DNA of 64,000 nucleotides from Gymnothorax reevesii (Eukaryota; Chordata; Actinopteri; Anguilliformes; Muraenidae): positions 74,859,367 through 74,923,366 of the forward strand of contig CM056580.1 in assembly GCA_029721435.1 (NCBI GenBank), read 5' to 3'. The notes beneath the pieces were generated by a model that worked only from the letters and a program-made list of their open reading frames with translations, searched no databases and was not told the DNA's origin. Every line of letters starts with the position of its first letter. Positions within the stretch are counted from its first letter, which is position 1. The position numbers and the translations under genes are program-made. Shown here piece after piece: positions 28,986 to 39,800 of the stretch.

Positions 28986-29293
28986 TGTAGCGGTTTCGCT
29001 ACTGAGGAACTGAGACTGAGGCAGGACTAGCGGTTCTCGCATCGCCCGGGGCGGGCTTCGGTTTATTTGTTGTTCGGCCTTTAAAAGGGCTGTTTCTTCT
29101 CCTCCAACCGCAAAACTCATTTGTCCAAAATCACACGACATTAATAACAGCACACACCATGCTGGCCACTCAGCCCTCTTATAACCCCCCGCCCCAGACC
29201 TGATTGGCTCTTTCTCCCCACCCAGTGCAGCCAATAGTGAGACTCCGCTATTTTTCTAAATTTAACTTAACGAACTGGGGCAGAATCGCCACA
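28986..29293 (-). repeat. 3' LTR of the gypsy element
   Basis: 308 bp, TG...CA ends (TGTAGCGGTTTCGCTACTGA at the left edge, GAATCGCCACA at the right edge, + strand view). Just inside it is TTGCCCCCACC, on the minus strand a purine-rich tract (GGTGGGGGCAA) as expected upstream of a 3' LTR. It contains the palindrome GCC.TTAAAAGGGC also found in the other LTR. Confidence 0.92.
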
Positions 29294-29393
29294 TTGCCCC
29301 CACCTAAGGGGTCTCTGTGCCCGACGACCCCGCCACAAGCATTTCCCTCCCCACAACAAGAACAACAACAACAAAAGAAAAAGAAATATAACA

Positions 29394-31079
29394 CTAACCC
29401 ACAACAAAGTCCCCAAAATGTCCTGGTGTCCGTTGCCGACGGACAAGCCTGCTGGTAAGCTCAGGATGCTGTGTCACGGCGCTGGGGGCAGGGCTGGCAG
29501 CCCGAGGCTGGTAGGGGGCCAGCCTGTCTTGGTGTAAGACCACCACCCGCCCGGCGTCAGGCATACGCACCCTGTAGGTCACTTCTCCCTGTCTGTGCAG
29601 CACTTCTGCAGGGCCGCGCCAGTGTGGTTGTAGTTTGGGAGATAGGCCTTTCTGGCGTTTCAGGCAGTAGACCGAGACCTGACTCCCTGAAGCAAAAGCT
29701 CGCCCGCGGCAATGGTTGTTGTGGTGCCGTTTTTGACGAAGGCCCTCAGTTTCCTGAGCCTTCCGAGCGAAGTCATGTGCCACTCGCATGCGTTCAAGGA
29801 GCTGGTGTTAATAGGTAGCCTCACCTCTCCGGGGCTCCTCCTCCAGTGGGGGGGGGGCCGAACACTAGGTCGACGAGTGTTCGGAGCTCGCGCCCTAGCA
29901 TCTGTGCGGCAGGAGTACAGAGGCTGGATTCCTGCATGGCTGAGCGATACGCCCACAGCACCAGTGGCAGATGCTGGTCCCAGTCTCGTTGCTATTGGCT
30001 AGCTAGAGTTGCCAGTTGGGTGGCCAGGATCAGCGTCCGGTTGAAGCGCTCTACTAATCCGTCACTCTGAGGGTGAAGGGGAGTGGTGTGAGTTTTCGCA
30101 ATGCCCAGGCGTTTGCAGACAGCGGCCATAAGCTTGGCTTTGAAGTCCGCCCCTGGTCACTGTGCAGCTCCCCTGGGACTCCGAACCGGGCGAACATTTC
30201 TTCCACCAGGCGGCTGGTCACCGTCTCAGTGCTCTGGTCAGGAATAGCGTACGCCTCGGGCCACCTAGTGAAGTAATCCATCGTTACTAGAACGTACCGG
30301 TTGCCAGACTCGGTGGTGGGGAATGGCCCCAGGACATCGTCACCCACTCTCTCCGTGGGCGCCCCCACGACGTAGCGCTGCAGCGGGGCGTGTGAAGTCT
30401 CGCCTGGACCCTTGTGGGCCGTGCAGGTATCGCAGCAGTGAACGTGAAGCTCAACGTCTCGGGGGCAGCTTAGCCAATAGAAATGCTGCCGGAGATGATG
30501 CAGGGTCTTGTTGAGCCCAAAGTGGCTCGCCCCCACCGAGCAGTGCACCAGTCCAAGGATTTGCGAGCGTAATGAGTGAGGCACTAGTAGACGCAGCAGG
30601 TCGTTGCCCCAGCCAGGAGCCCGCCACCGCTGATACGCCAGCCCGTCTCGCAGCTCCAGGCTCCCTCGTTGCCCCCAGTACGCCTTAAGCTGCAGCCCCC
30701 CTGCCAAGACCTCCGGCCAGGTCGGAAATGCGCCAGCCTCCAGCCAACCCCTCACCTGTTGCAGAACAGCATCAGCCTCTTGCGCTTCCCGCAGCTGCTG
30801 ATTTTCCCACGGCAGCCACCCTTCCGCCTCCTCTAGTCCTAGCACCTCCGCCACCTGTGGTTCAGGTTGATCCCGTTCCTCCATTCTCTGACATGGCTTA
30901 CAATGCAGTTCGGCGCATGGGCGCTGTGATAGGGCATCGGCATTTCCATGTAGACGGCCCGCACGGTGCTCAATTGTAAAGTTGTACACTTGTAATGTCT
31001 CTAGCCACCGTGCTACTTGCCCTTCCGGGTTCTTGAACCGCAGGAGCCATGTGAGTGAGGCGTGTGCAGGCGGAAGGAG
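29394..31079 (-). pseudogene. gypsy pol: RNase H end and integrase, broken
   Basis: In minus-strand order, a frame from about 31060 to 30054 carries the end of RNase H (HASLTWLLRF...EHRAGR.HGNADALSQRP), then an integrase zinc-binding HHCC module near 30420-30530, then the catalytic core with its first Asp in the DVLGPF stretch and the second in HSDQGR. The frame shifts soon after the second Asp, near 30145. The core's third acidic residue falls in the shifted stretch. A further frame, 29789-29394, carries the C-terminal GPY/F-like module (PHWRGPAEVL) and ends about 100 bases before the purine-rich tract. Several breaks make it non-functional. Confidence 0.88.
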
Positions 31080-32502
31080 GTCAACGGTGGACTAAGTGAC
31101 CCTGGTCACGCAAGATCTTGAGGACAGCTTTCAGGCCAAAACAAAAGCAGGGGTTGTCCTACTAGACCTGACCACCGCCTATGACACCATGTGGCACCGT
31201 GGAATCCATCTAAAGCTACTGAGAACCATCTTGGACCGTCACATGGTCAATTTCATCATGGAGATGCGGTCGAACCGCAGTTTCACCCTCCAGACCAGTG
31301 ACGGTCAGCGTAGCAGGCTCAGGAGACTGAGAAATGGGGTTCCACAAGGGTCTGTCCTTTCACCAATGCTTTTCAATATACACATCCTTGACCTACCTGA
31401 AACAACATCCCGGAGGTACGGGTATGCAGATGACCTAGCCATCATGCTGCAACAAGCAACATGGAAAGCGGTGGAAGAGGGCCTCAACGAGGACAAGTAC
31501 ATCTTGGCTGCCTACCTCCACAGCTGGCGCCTGCAGCTTAGCAGTGGGAAGACAGTGTCTGCAGCATTCCACCTCTGCAAGAAGGAAGCGAAAAGAGAGC
31601 TAGAGATCTCTGTGAACAGCAAACCCCTAGAGTTCCAACAGGCCCCAAAGTACCTTGGCGTATGCCTGGACAGGACTTTGTCATACAAACAACATCTCAA
31701 GGAAGTTGGGGCCAAAGTAACAACAAGGGTCTCTCTCATCCGTCGCCTTGCTGGTACGACATGGGGTGCCTCTGCAAAGGCACTGCGCATCTCCACACAA
31801 GCACTTGTCTTCCCTGTTGCTGAGTACTGTGCCCCAACCTGGTGCAGAAGCCCACACACTAAGATGGTGGATACGGCCATTAACAACGCCCTGAGGACCA
31901 AAACTGGCTGCCTTAAACCTACCCCTGTGCTCAACCTGCCAGTCTTAGCAGGAATTTCGCCAGCCAGCCTACGGCGGGAGGCCGCCACTCTCACCCTGGC
32001 AAGGAAAGCCCAGGAAAATGACTGGCACCTCCTCCATGACACCACAACCATGGCAACACCATCAAGGAGACTCAAGTCCCGACATCCATACAACCTGGCG
32101 GCTCAAGAGATGCTCACTTCAATCCCGGAAGACCTATCAACCAAAGCCTGGCTGGCGGCGGTGTGGAAGCAGGACTGGGAGTCGGCCGGACAATCCTGTC
32201 TACACCGCTACATCTGGGATCCTGGAGATGGTGCTGAAGGGGAAGACCTACCTCGCCGGCAATTGACCCTCCTGAACTGCCTTCGCACTGGGGTTGGCCG
32301 CTTCAAAGCATCCATGAAGAAGTGGGGCCTAACAGACAATGCAGCATGTCAGTGCGGGGAGCCTGAGCAGACTGCCAACCACATCATCACAGACTGTCCC
32401 CTCCATAGACCACCTTCAGAGGAGGGTCTCTTCCGAGTGGGACCTGAGACGAGGGCATGGCTACAAGACACAACGCTGGACATATGATGACGATATACGA
32501 AA
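31080..32502 (+). mobile_element. 5'-truncated non-LTR retrotransposon (jockey/I-like LINE) nested in gypsy pol
   Basis: Inserted antisense to the gypsy element within its RNase H region, with AAGGAG on both sides (31074-31079 and 32503-32508) as a probable target duplication. The left junction is a 5' truncation; the right end is a short A-rich tail (ACGAAAA). The copy holds the RT to C-terminal part of ORF2. A TAA at 31093-31095 interrupts the frame just inside the truncation point. Confidence 0.88.
31096..32487 (+). pseudogene. LINE ORF2 fragment: reverse transcriptase and C-terminal zinc knuckle
   Basis: A 463-residue uninterrupted frame without a real start codon (it opens with GTG after a stop). 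Reverse transcriptase motifs in order: LLDLTTAYDTMWHRG (catalytic Asp region), NGVPQGSVLSPMLFNI, and YADD at about residues 110-113. A long thumb/C-terminal region follows with YLGVCLDRTLSYKQHLKEVG, and a C-x-C-x8-H-x4-C knuckle at about residues 418-434 typical of jockey/I-type LINEs. No endonuclease domain is present because the element is 5'-truncated. The long open frame suggests a fairly recent insertion, later than the gypsy it interrupts. The exact clade is not decided by eye. Confidence 0.92.
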
Positions 32503-32508
32503 AAGGAG

Positions 32509-33541
32509 TTGCCCTGGAGGTAGGGGCGGAAGTGTCAGATGGCTAGGATGACGACCAGCAGCTCTCGGCGTGTGACGCAGTAGTTCTTTTCAGCTCGGCT
32601 CCGAGCACAACTGTAGTAGGCGATTACACGCTCCCCCTCACCGTCCGCCTGTGATGGCACCGCCCCCACGCCTGTATTGCTAGTGTCAGTGTCCACGATG
32701 AAGGGCCGGCAGACATCAGGGTACGCTAGCACTGGGGCCTGAGTGAGGGCTGTCTTGAGCTGTGCGAAGGCTGCCGCACACTCGTCGGTCCAGTTAAAGG
32801 CCTGGTGCTTGTCAGTGAGGCGGTGGAGAGGGCTAGCTATGGAGGAGAAGTCCCGCACGTAGCGCCGATAGTAGCTACTCAGCCCCAGGAAGCTACGCAG
32901 CTCGCCCATGTCCGCCGGTGTCGGCCACTCTGACACTGCAGTTACCTTAAACGGGTCGGTCGCCACCCCTCGCTCGCTTATGAGGTGCCCCAGGAAGGCC
33001 GTCTCCCTCCGGAGAAGCTGGCTCTTCCGGGGATTCAACCGTAGCCCAACCAGTCGAATTGCAGAAAACACCTCACTTAGATTCTCGAGGGCTTGCTCAA
33101 AGTTGCTGGCGTGCACCAAGAGGTCGTCTAAGTACACGACACAGCGACTTCGAGGGACGGTCGACAGCACTCTTTCCATAAGCCGTTCAAAAGTCGCCGG
33201 AGCGTTGCAAAGGCCGAACGGCATTACCCGAAAATGCCACAATCCCCCCCCCTATGGTGAAGGCAGTCTTAGCTTTAGCACTAGGAGCTAGCCTCACTTG
33301 CCAGTATCCACTGCAGAGGTCCAGCGAGCTGAACCAACTGGACCCCGCGATGTGGTCTAGCGCTTTGTCGATTTGTGGTAGAGGATAGGCGGTAACTGCA
33401 TTAAGTTGCCGATAGTCAACACAAAACTACCACTCTCCATTTTTTTTACGCACCAGCACAGCAGGTGCCGCCCACGGACTGTCTGAGGGTTCTATGACAC
33501 CAGCTGCAGCCATCTCTCTCATATTCTCCTCTGCTACCAGC
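32509..33541 (-). pseudogene. gypsy pol: reverse transcriptase and start of RNase H, broken
   Basis: Minus-strand frame 33242-32535 shows the RT palm with FGLCNAPATFERLM and the catalytic YLDD box (VVYLDDLLVHA), then the connection (FLGLSSYYRRYVRDFS) and RNase H start (FIVDTDTSNTGVGAVPSQ). The stop at its end, in the LLVVILAI context, replaces an expected Arg codon, consistent with CpG decay. Upstream of 33242 the RT continues to about 33540 in other frames with at least one stop and a frameshift. Remaining RNase H lies beyond the LINE. Confidence 0.9.
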
Positions 33542-34478
33542 CGCTTGGACAATGATAATCGATGGGCCGCAGGCGAATAGGTGCTGCATCACCAGTGTCA
33601 ATGGTGTGCTGCACCAAATCTGTCTGCGTGCATTCCTCATCGTGCACTGCGAAAAAGTCTGCGTTATCAGTCAATAAGCGGTACAGTTGCTGGCACTGAG
33701 AAGGGGCGAGTCCACTGCAGCTGCGTTGCCACAGCTCGCGGATGGCCTCAGCCGTCTTGGCTGCGAGGGAAGCATGGCACGAAGAAGGAGACGGGCGGAC
33801 GGTGGCGGGGCTGCTCCCGGAGCTGGCACGCTGGATAGGGGGCCGGCTAGCATGCTGCATGGGCGCTGGTGGGCTAGCTAGCAGGTCGGCGGGGGGCCGT
33901 GTGTAAGCTGTGTAGGCCCAGCGAGCTCTTCTCGCCGCCCGCTTTCTTTTTGCCGCTCGGTGCAATGGAACTGTGGTTTGGCCGATGGTGAGTGTAGCCT
34001 GTGCTACATCAACTGTAGCTCCCCATGATGCTAATAAGTCTAGGCCTATGATACATGCTTCCCCAATATCCGCTAGCCAGAACTCCTGTTCGGCTAGATG
34101 GCCATCCACAGCCACACTCACTGTCTTCTTGCCCTTAATGCCCATCCTCTGGCCGGTCACGGATTGCAGCCTGGTCACTGTCGGTTCCCAGGTGGCGTTG
34201 GAGAGCGTTGTCGGCCGGACGAGACAGATGTTGGCTCCTGTGTCAACCAGCGCACGGCAGGGTTGGCCGTCCTGTCGGCAGTCTAGGTACAGCCCACCGG
34301 CCCCACCTAGCCGGCCCACCCGCGGTAACACACCTTGCTCATTCGCCCTAAAAAGGGTAGAAAGGGAATTTTGCTCGTCCGCCCTCACAAGGGCAGAACA
34401 GAACTTTTGCTCGTCCGCCCTTACAAGGGCAGTATGATGTTCAGCTAGAGGTGCGGGTAGGACCGGGCTAGGTTCAGG
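33542..34478 (-). pseudogene. gypsy retropepsin-like protease region in frame with the LTR
   Basis: Aspartic protease domain with LVDTGANICLV (catalytic Asp-Thr-Gly) near 34230 and IIGLDLLASWGATVD downstream, as in retroviral-type pepsins. Uniquely, the frame stays open through 34478 into the 5' LTR up to 34718, because gag and the leader are deleted and the truncated LTR abuts pol directly. Between LTR and protease lies a 12-residue repeat (ALVRADEQ.... three times, 36-bp DNA period, 34335-34442). No translation start is evident in the joined frame. Confidence 0.85.
34335..34442. repeat. 36-bp tandem repeat, three units, inside the gypsy pol frame
   Basis: Units start at 34335, 34371 and 34407 (TTGCTC.TTCGCCCT/TTGCTCGTCCGCCCT...). 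Each holds a small palindrome of the form GCCCTNANAAGGGY. The repeat is a whole number of codons (12) and codes ALVRADEQ-like units on the minus strand. A similar palindrome and a peptide-level relative (ALLRAEQQ) occur in the adjoining LTR. Confidence 0.85.
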
Positions 34479-34777
34479 TTCGCTACTGAGGAACTGAGAC
34501 TGAGGCAGGATTAGTGGTTCTCGCATCGCCCGGGGCGGGCTTCGGTTTATTTGTTGTTCGGCCCTTAAAAGGGCCGTTTCTTCTCCTCCAACCGCAAAAC
34601 TCATTTGTCCAAAATCACACGACATTAATAACGGCACACACCATGCTGGCCACTCAGCCCTCTTATACCCCCCCGCCCCAGACCTGATTGGCTCTTCCTC
34701 CCCACCCGGTGCAGCCAATAGTGAGACTCCGCTATTTCTCTAAATTTAACTTCACGAACTGGGGCAGATTCGCCACA
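34479..34777 (-). repeat. 5' LTR of the gypsy element (inner end lost)
   Basis: Pairs with the LTR at 28986 over about 300 bases with about 11 differences by eye. The outer end (GATTCGCCACA) is intact and followed by GTAT. The inner end lacks the last 8-10 bases seen in the other copy (TGTAGCGGTT) and is joined directly to pol sequence, marking a deletion breakpoint near 34478. Confidence 0.9.
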
Positions 34778-34781
34778 GTAT

Positions 34782-36041
34782 TATCCGTCCAGTCGTGACA
34801 TTCGCACACCAAAAACGAGCTGGTACATGGGGAATCCCCAATCAAAATACATGGCGAGTATCAGGACGGAGTTGGCTACTCGAACATTTATTACGCTATT
34901 ATAGATACACGCGGAGCTAGACAGGAACGCCCACAAACGACACACCCGCTGATAGTCTGGGTGGAAAACAAAGCCTTGGCGTCCATTGAAAACAACGAGC
35001 GGACGATGGTTAAGAGCTGCAGTGTGACGTTTTGCACATCGAATTTCGCAAAAAACCCATAATTAAAGTTCATACGTTTAAGGTAAGTTTAATTTAACAT
35101 AGCTGTAGAAAATGTAACAGTGTCTCACCAGGCGACTCAATCAGAGTTGTAGATATCTCCGTACGCGACCCGAGGCCATTGCGTTGATCATCTCTCCAGT
35201 CCTTCATAAGATACGGACAACGATCTATTCCGATTTTAGTCAGCTTTGACAGGTAGCGTTATTTGTCGACTGGCAATAAAGTGTCAATGTAAGCCATTGA
35301 TATTCATTTGAAAACCTCTATTTTATTAGAAAATGGGATTCAAAAATTGCGCTTAATGCATGGGAATCCATGAGAGCAAACCAATGTTTTCCACCCAGGT
35401 GACTCTGCCCCCCAGCTATGACGCACTGATGACACTACGCCGTGTGTATCTATTCAACCAATGACCAAAAAATTCATTCATCAGCTGTTTCAACTGCGAA
35501 AGACTTTGATCCTTGGCTTGGTGCGAATGTTACTTTATGGACAGAATTATTTGCATGAATTAAGCTCACTTTCCTGCACGCTGATCTTGCAGGCTCAGCC
35601 ATCAACGAAATCACTGGTAGTCTGCGCATGAGGCGGTATTATTCACCATCTCCTTGTTCTGGCTTGCAAATGTAGATTGGGTGCTGAATTTTGCGAATGT
35701 TACAGACATCTGATGGATGGAATTAACGTTAGCAACATAAAGATCATTTTATTTAAAGGGGACCTGAACTGGAAACTGAAATCGAGTTGTATACGTCTGC
35801 AAAATGTGCAAACAAAAGAAAATAGTTTGTGAGGGACAGCCAAGTTTCATTCAAAGGCACTTGCTTGTCAGCCCCGTTGTTGTTGGTGTTGGACGGAAAT
35901 AAATTTAACGTTCGCAACGTTAAATTTGTTGAAAAAAATTTTTAAGATTATTTTTCAGGTAGAAAAAAATGCCAATTTATTCAGTAACATATTTTGCACA
36001 TTTTATTATTTGGACTTTCATTTAATGTTTGGCTTCATACT
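34782..36041. other. CpG-containing block with THAP-exon relic and repeated TAACATTCGC motifs
   Basis: Continuation of the segment that the gypsy element split at 28985/34778. It contains a short THAP-like exon (35006-35082) and GCGAATGTTAC at about 35524-35534 and 35694-35704, the reverse complements of GTAACATTCGC-like motifs at 28931 and of TGACATTCGC at 34797. Around 35900 is a short palindrome, AACGTTCGCAACGTT. The arrangement suggests an old DNA transposon with subterminal repeats; its ends were not found. Confidence 0.4.
35006..35082 (+). pseudogene. THAP-domain first-exon relic
   Basis: The ATG at 35006 opens MVKSCSVTFCTSNFAKNP and a stop at 35060. MVK-x-C-x4-C is the N-terminal signature of the THAP zinc-binding domain (C2CH), found in host THAP genes and in P-, Kolobok- and related transposases. 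After the stop another frame reads IKVHTFK, resembling the next THAP segment (..F/VHTFPK), directly before a good donor, AAG|GTAAGT, at 35083. I read this as a THAP exon 1 with one frame-breaking change. No further exons were located. Confidence 0.5.
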
Positions 36042-36440
36042 GAACCAACTACATTACCCAGACCGAACAAACTAGATTACACTGACTCTTGCAACGAACC
36101 TAACCAAACACATCAAGCAAACTCTACCAATTCATCTAACCAACTACGTTACCCAGACTGCACCAATAAACCAAATTACATCACTCATTTTCCGTCAATA
36201 AAGCCAAACAATTACAAAATCAGGAAGCCATCTGTAAACCTAGCCAACTACATTACTCAGACTCCTTCCATAAACTCCAACCGGAAACTACACCACCCAG
36301 AATTCAACAGTGAACATCACCAACAGCATTGCTAAGATCCCATCAGTAAACTTGGTCAATGACTCACCCAGACCCCAGGAGAAAACCTTATCTCAGCTCA
36401 TTAGCCAGACCCCAGCAGTACACTTCTCAAACTGCATTAC
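36042..36440. repeat. Decayed minisatellite (AACYACATTACYCAGAC-type units)
   Basis: Recurrent blocks such as CAACTACATTACCCAGAC (36045), CAACTACGTTACCCAGACTG (36141), CAACTACATTACTCAGACTC (36245), ACTACACCACCCAGA (36287) and TGACTCACCCAGACCCC (36360) occur at irregular 35-60 base spacing. The pattern is an old tandem array now diverged. The 113-residue open frame here (Asn/Pro/Thr-rich) is a by-product. Confidence 0.7.
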
Positions 36441-36477
36441 CAGTAATCCATGTAATTCTTCTTCTGAAAGCTGAAAA

Positions 36478-36850
36478 TGGGTCGTCACTGGGTCTTTCAG
36501 CATGATGGTGACCCTGAACATGTGGCAAATGGTTCACCAGACACAGAATCAAGCTCCTCCCATGGCCAGAGGAGAGTGCAAAGGAGAGGACCCAGGTTGC
36601 TGGATGATTTAGAGAGATTGTGCAAAGAGGAATGGTCAAAAATCCCTCTTTCTGTATTCTCCCATCTTGTGAAACATTATAGGAGAAGATTAGGTGCTGT
36701 TTTGTTGGCAAAAGGGGGTTGTACAAAGTATTAACATCAGGGGTGCTAATAATTTGTGGGACACATGATTTGATGTAAAATAATAATTTCTTAATGTGGG
36801 ATTTTTTTCCCACTGAATAAATGCACTTGAATTAAAGGATTTATTATAAT
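36478..36850 (+). mobile_element. Tc1-like transposon 3' fragment, plus strand
   Basis: Starts abruptly in the transposase catalytic region (CGTCACTGGGTCTTTCAGCA, coding HWVFQHDGDPEH, the second catalytic Asp context), skips much of the centre, and continues through KEEWSKIPLSVF and LGAVLLAKGGCTKY to a stop at 36732. It then enters a 3' end with GGGGTGCTAATAATTTGTGG. There is no 5' half and no left terminal repeat. The glutamate block is deleted, so it is inactive. Confidence 0.8.
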
Positions 36851-39800
36851 TTGCACCCTTAATAGGCTACCCATTTGTGCAAAATCTTGATTCAACTGTC
36901 ATACAATTATACGTCACTCACCAGCTTCACTCACCAGGCAAAAAAATGATGGTTACCTATTAAGAGGCTGGTAAAATTTGAACATTCACAGGCTATTTGG
37001 CTTGTGGGCAAAAAAGTTCATTTTGTACCCTGATTATAGGCCTAAAAAAAATAATTGAAGAAAAAAACCTACGCACTGACCCTATCCCAAATTCTCGAGC
37101 AGGCCAGTAACACAGGATTTTTTTGTTCGGTGCGGATGTTTTTCGCCTTGCATGTGTGCTCCACTGCAGCTGTGTTCATACTGGCTCTTGCAGTTTTCAA
37201 ACTGTCCATCACAAGCTTTCCCAGATGCGTAACATGGGCAGTACTGATCAAAAAAACTGATCATTGTGTTGTCTCGTTTGTTTTGGTAAAATAGTTCTTT
37301 GGTCGGGTTCAGATTGTCTTGATATTGTCAGTTTTTATAGACTTCAACATTCTTAGGATTTTAAGGATATCGTACCACTATTATGGCTGGTCTGTTCGCG
37401 CAAATGCCAGGGTAGTTCTCTAATTTCTGTCCTTCAGGCTCATCAGGTTGAAATTTGGCTGGTTCATTGAGACCCGAAATCAATCATCTTCAATTCAGTC
37501 AGATGTGACTGAAGTAAGGAGTTGACTTAATCCTCGGAATAATCTGTGACAAGTAATATTGGTTTGTCACTGGCAAACTGGTTGCTACACTGATTTCATT
37601 GTTAGATGCTTTTGTTTGAGCCGGTTTTCTTTTTTACAGTGGCCTACATTCCAATGGCTCTTTTCTTTCAGCTAAATATTAAACTAGAAAGTGACTGTGA
37701 ATTTTTCGTCTGCATCATTTCAGTAGACAAACTTTTCATTTAGCCCCAAGATTAGCAGCAGCCTGAACTGAAATAATTTTATTTTCCAGTCCCTTTGGAA
37801 GGGAAGAAGAGGACTCTTGGTTGGCTGCTTCCCCCATTTTTAAAATGAGGGGGTCAGAAGTTGACCACTTTCATCGTAGACCCTCCTCCGGTTAACGTGT
37901 GTTATGGTGGAAGGGTTAATTAAAAGCAGACAGCAGTGGCTTCTGCCACTGCAGATGCCTTCCAGGATAAAAATTAAATGATGTATCCGTTTGCTTAGTC
38001 GACTAATTAGTATGCGATTCCAGTCCACCCACCACAGACCAAAGGTTTTTCAGCAAACCGGGCTTCCCTTCTGCTCTGCTTATTTGTGAATGACCGTCCT
38101 TCTGCATGAACTTAAAGCTGTTGAGTCACTTTCCGCCACACTGGCGGAGTGCAGAGAGGACGTGATCCGTCCGGTTTCATGAGAGTCGCGCTTGGTCATG
38201 CTGGCGAAGAGACGAAAATAATTTTTTTTTTTTTTAGAATTTCATACTTGCAATAAAGTTAATTGGCTACTTCTGTTCTTTTGTTTGGATTTAGCATTGG
38301 GTTACCTGAGGTAGTGCCCATCTAGATAATGCATTTTTCTGAAATCTTTTCAGCAAAGTTCTGTTTCTACTGCAAAATGAATTGTGGGAGCTGATGTTTT
38401 TGAGAGAAGAGGAGGATTCAGGCATTCTGTTTATGTGGCTTTTTTTCTCCCTTTTTTTTTTTCTCTTTTCTTAAAAAAACCGTCTCTTAAATAAACATCC
38501 CAGACGGTCTATGCACCTATGATTACCCGATTAAAATTGCTCACATCCTGTTTACCTGCTCCTGCATCGGGAAGGGGCGCCATGAAATGACTAGAGGTGT
38601 AGATTTAGAAACTTTGTCCCTGCCTTTACTTAATGTGCTGGGACAGGTATTTCCATATAATGTGATGTAATTACACCTGTTCAAAATGGCTTAAAAGCCT
38701 CGTTGCTGTGAAGAAAATTGGGGAATTGGGATATTTCTCAAAAATAGGTTATATTGTCATTAAAACAATTATGCTGTCCCTGTACGGAACATCTCCAAAA
38801 AGTCTTCACTACAAACAAAATTAGGAAAAAAAAAAAAATTTGTGCCCAGTGTGCTGGGCATGCAAAATTTTGTTTCCTTTTAGTCTTTAATCACGTCTAT
38901 TGCGGCGACGCTTGTCGTTACCCTGAAACTTAATATTAATAGGTTAGGTGTAGTCAGTTGAAAAACGGTAATTAAGTTTGAATTGAAAGCGGCACACCTT
39001 GCTGCTTATTTCTTTTGAAATCCCTTCCACATTTTCAGAGGTTTGCGGCCGTTTTTCAGTCGGGCTCGTATCCGGAGTGTGGTGACAGATCTGTGGCAGT
39101 GTGCCGTCGCTGACCCAGTCAGTACAGTTTCCCAGCAGGTAAGTCTGCGGAATCAGTGGGTGTCGGGTTATACCAAGGAAGGCCAGCCCCGGGTCCTGTG
39201 ACACCTGACCCCAGTGTGGTCTACCAAACCCACTCACAGGGTGCATTCAGTCAGTCTCCAAGGCAAAGGACATGGGACTGAGGACAGTCAACCAATCAGA
39301 TAGAAATGAAAACCAAACGTTGGTTATTTGCGGGGGTCGTGAAAAATGCTTCTCTAATGTGAATAACCTTCTAGACTGATTCCCACAGAGCAGACCATGC
39401 TGCATCCTTTGCCCGTTTATGTTCATTACGTGAGCAGGGTTTTGTGGGTAAGCTCTGAGTCCTGCCAGTGGTAGTTTTGGGCTTTTGCTTGTGATTTTAA
39501 AAAAATTTATTTGTTGATTTATTTTTTTACTTTTCCATGAATCCACGGAGACTCCTTTTGTGGCGCCCTGCCTGGATTGTTGGAAAGCCGTTTTCACAAT
39601 ACTGAAGTAAAAAAAACTGCCTGAAGTGCCTTCATTTTTCATGAATTGTAATGAAGTATATTTTGATTATATCAACATCCTCTTATCATTGACGTAATCA
39701 TTTTTTTATTTTTATTTTTTTAAATTTGACTAAAAGGTTATGTTGGCAGATCGTGTTGCATTGGCACAAATAAGGACCTTGGTGCCTTTGCCCAGGAAAA

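Larger units (their letters stand above)
28986..34777 (-). mobile_element. Ty3/gypsy-type LTR retrotransposon, defective, with nested LINE
   Basis: Lies on the minus strand between two LTRs (28986-29293 and about 34479-34777), with the 4-bp direct repeat GTAT on both sides (28982-28985 and 34778-34781). Order in minus-strand sense: 5' LTR, protease, reverse transcriptase, RNase H (interrupted by a LINE), integrase, purine-rich tract, 3' LTR. RT-RNaseH-integrase order places it with Ty3/gypsy rather than copia. By eye the LTRs differ at about 11 of roughly 300 positions, so it is neither very recent nor ancient. gag, the primer-binding site and the inner end of the 5' LTR are missing; pol has stops and frameshifts. 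Not mobile by itself. Confidence 0.92.

Noticed and set aside
29471..30979. Several plus-strand open frames in the gypsy region
   Set aside because: Antisense shadows of the GC-rich integrase region.
31096..32487. 463-residue frame as a host gene
   Set aside because: Clear reverse transcriptase motifs, no start codon, target duplications and truncation show a LINE fragment.
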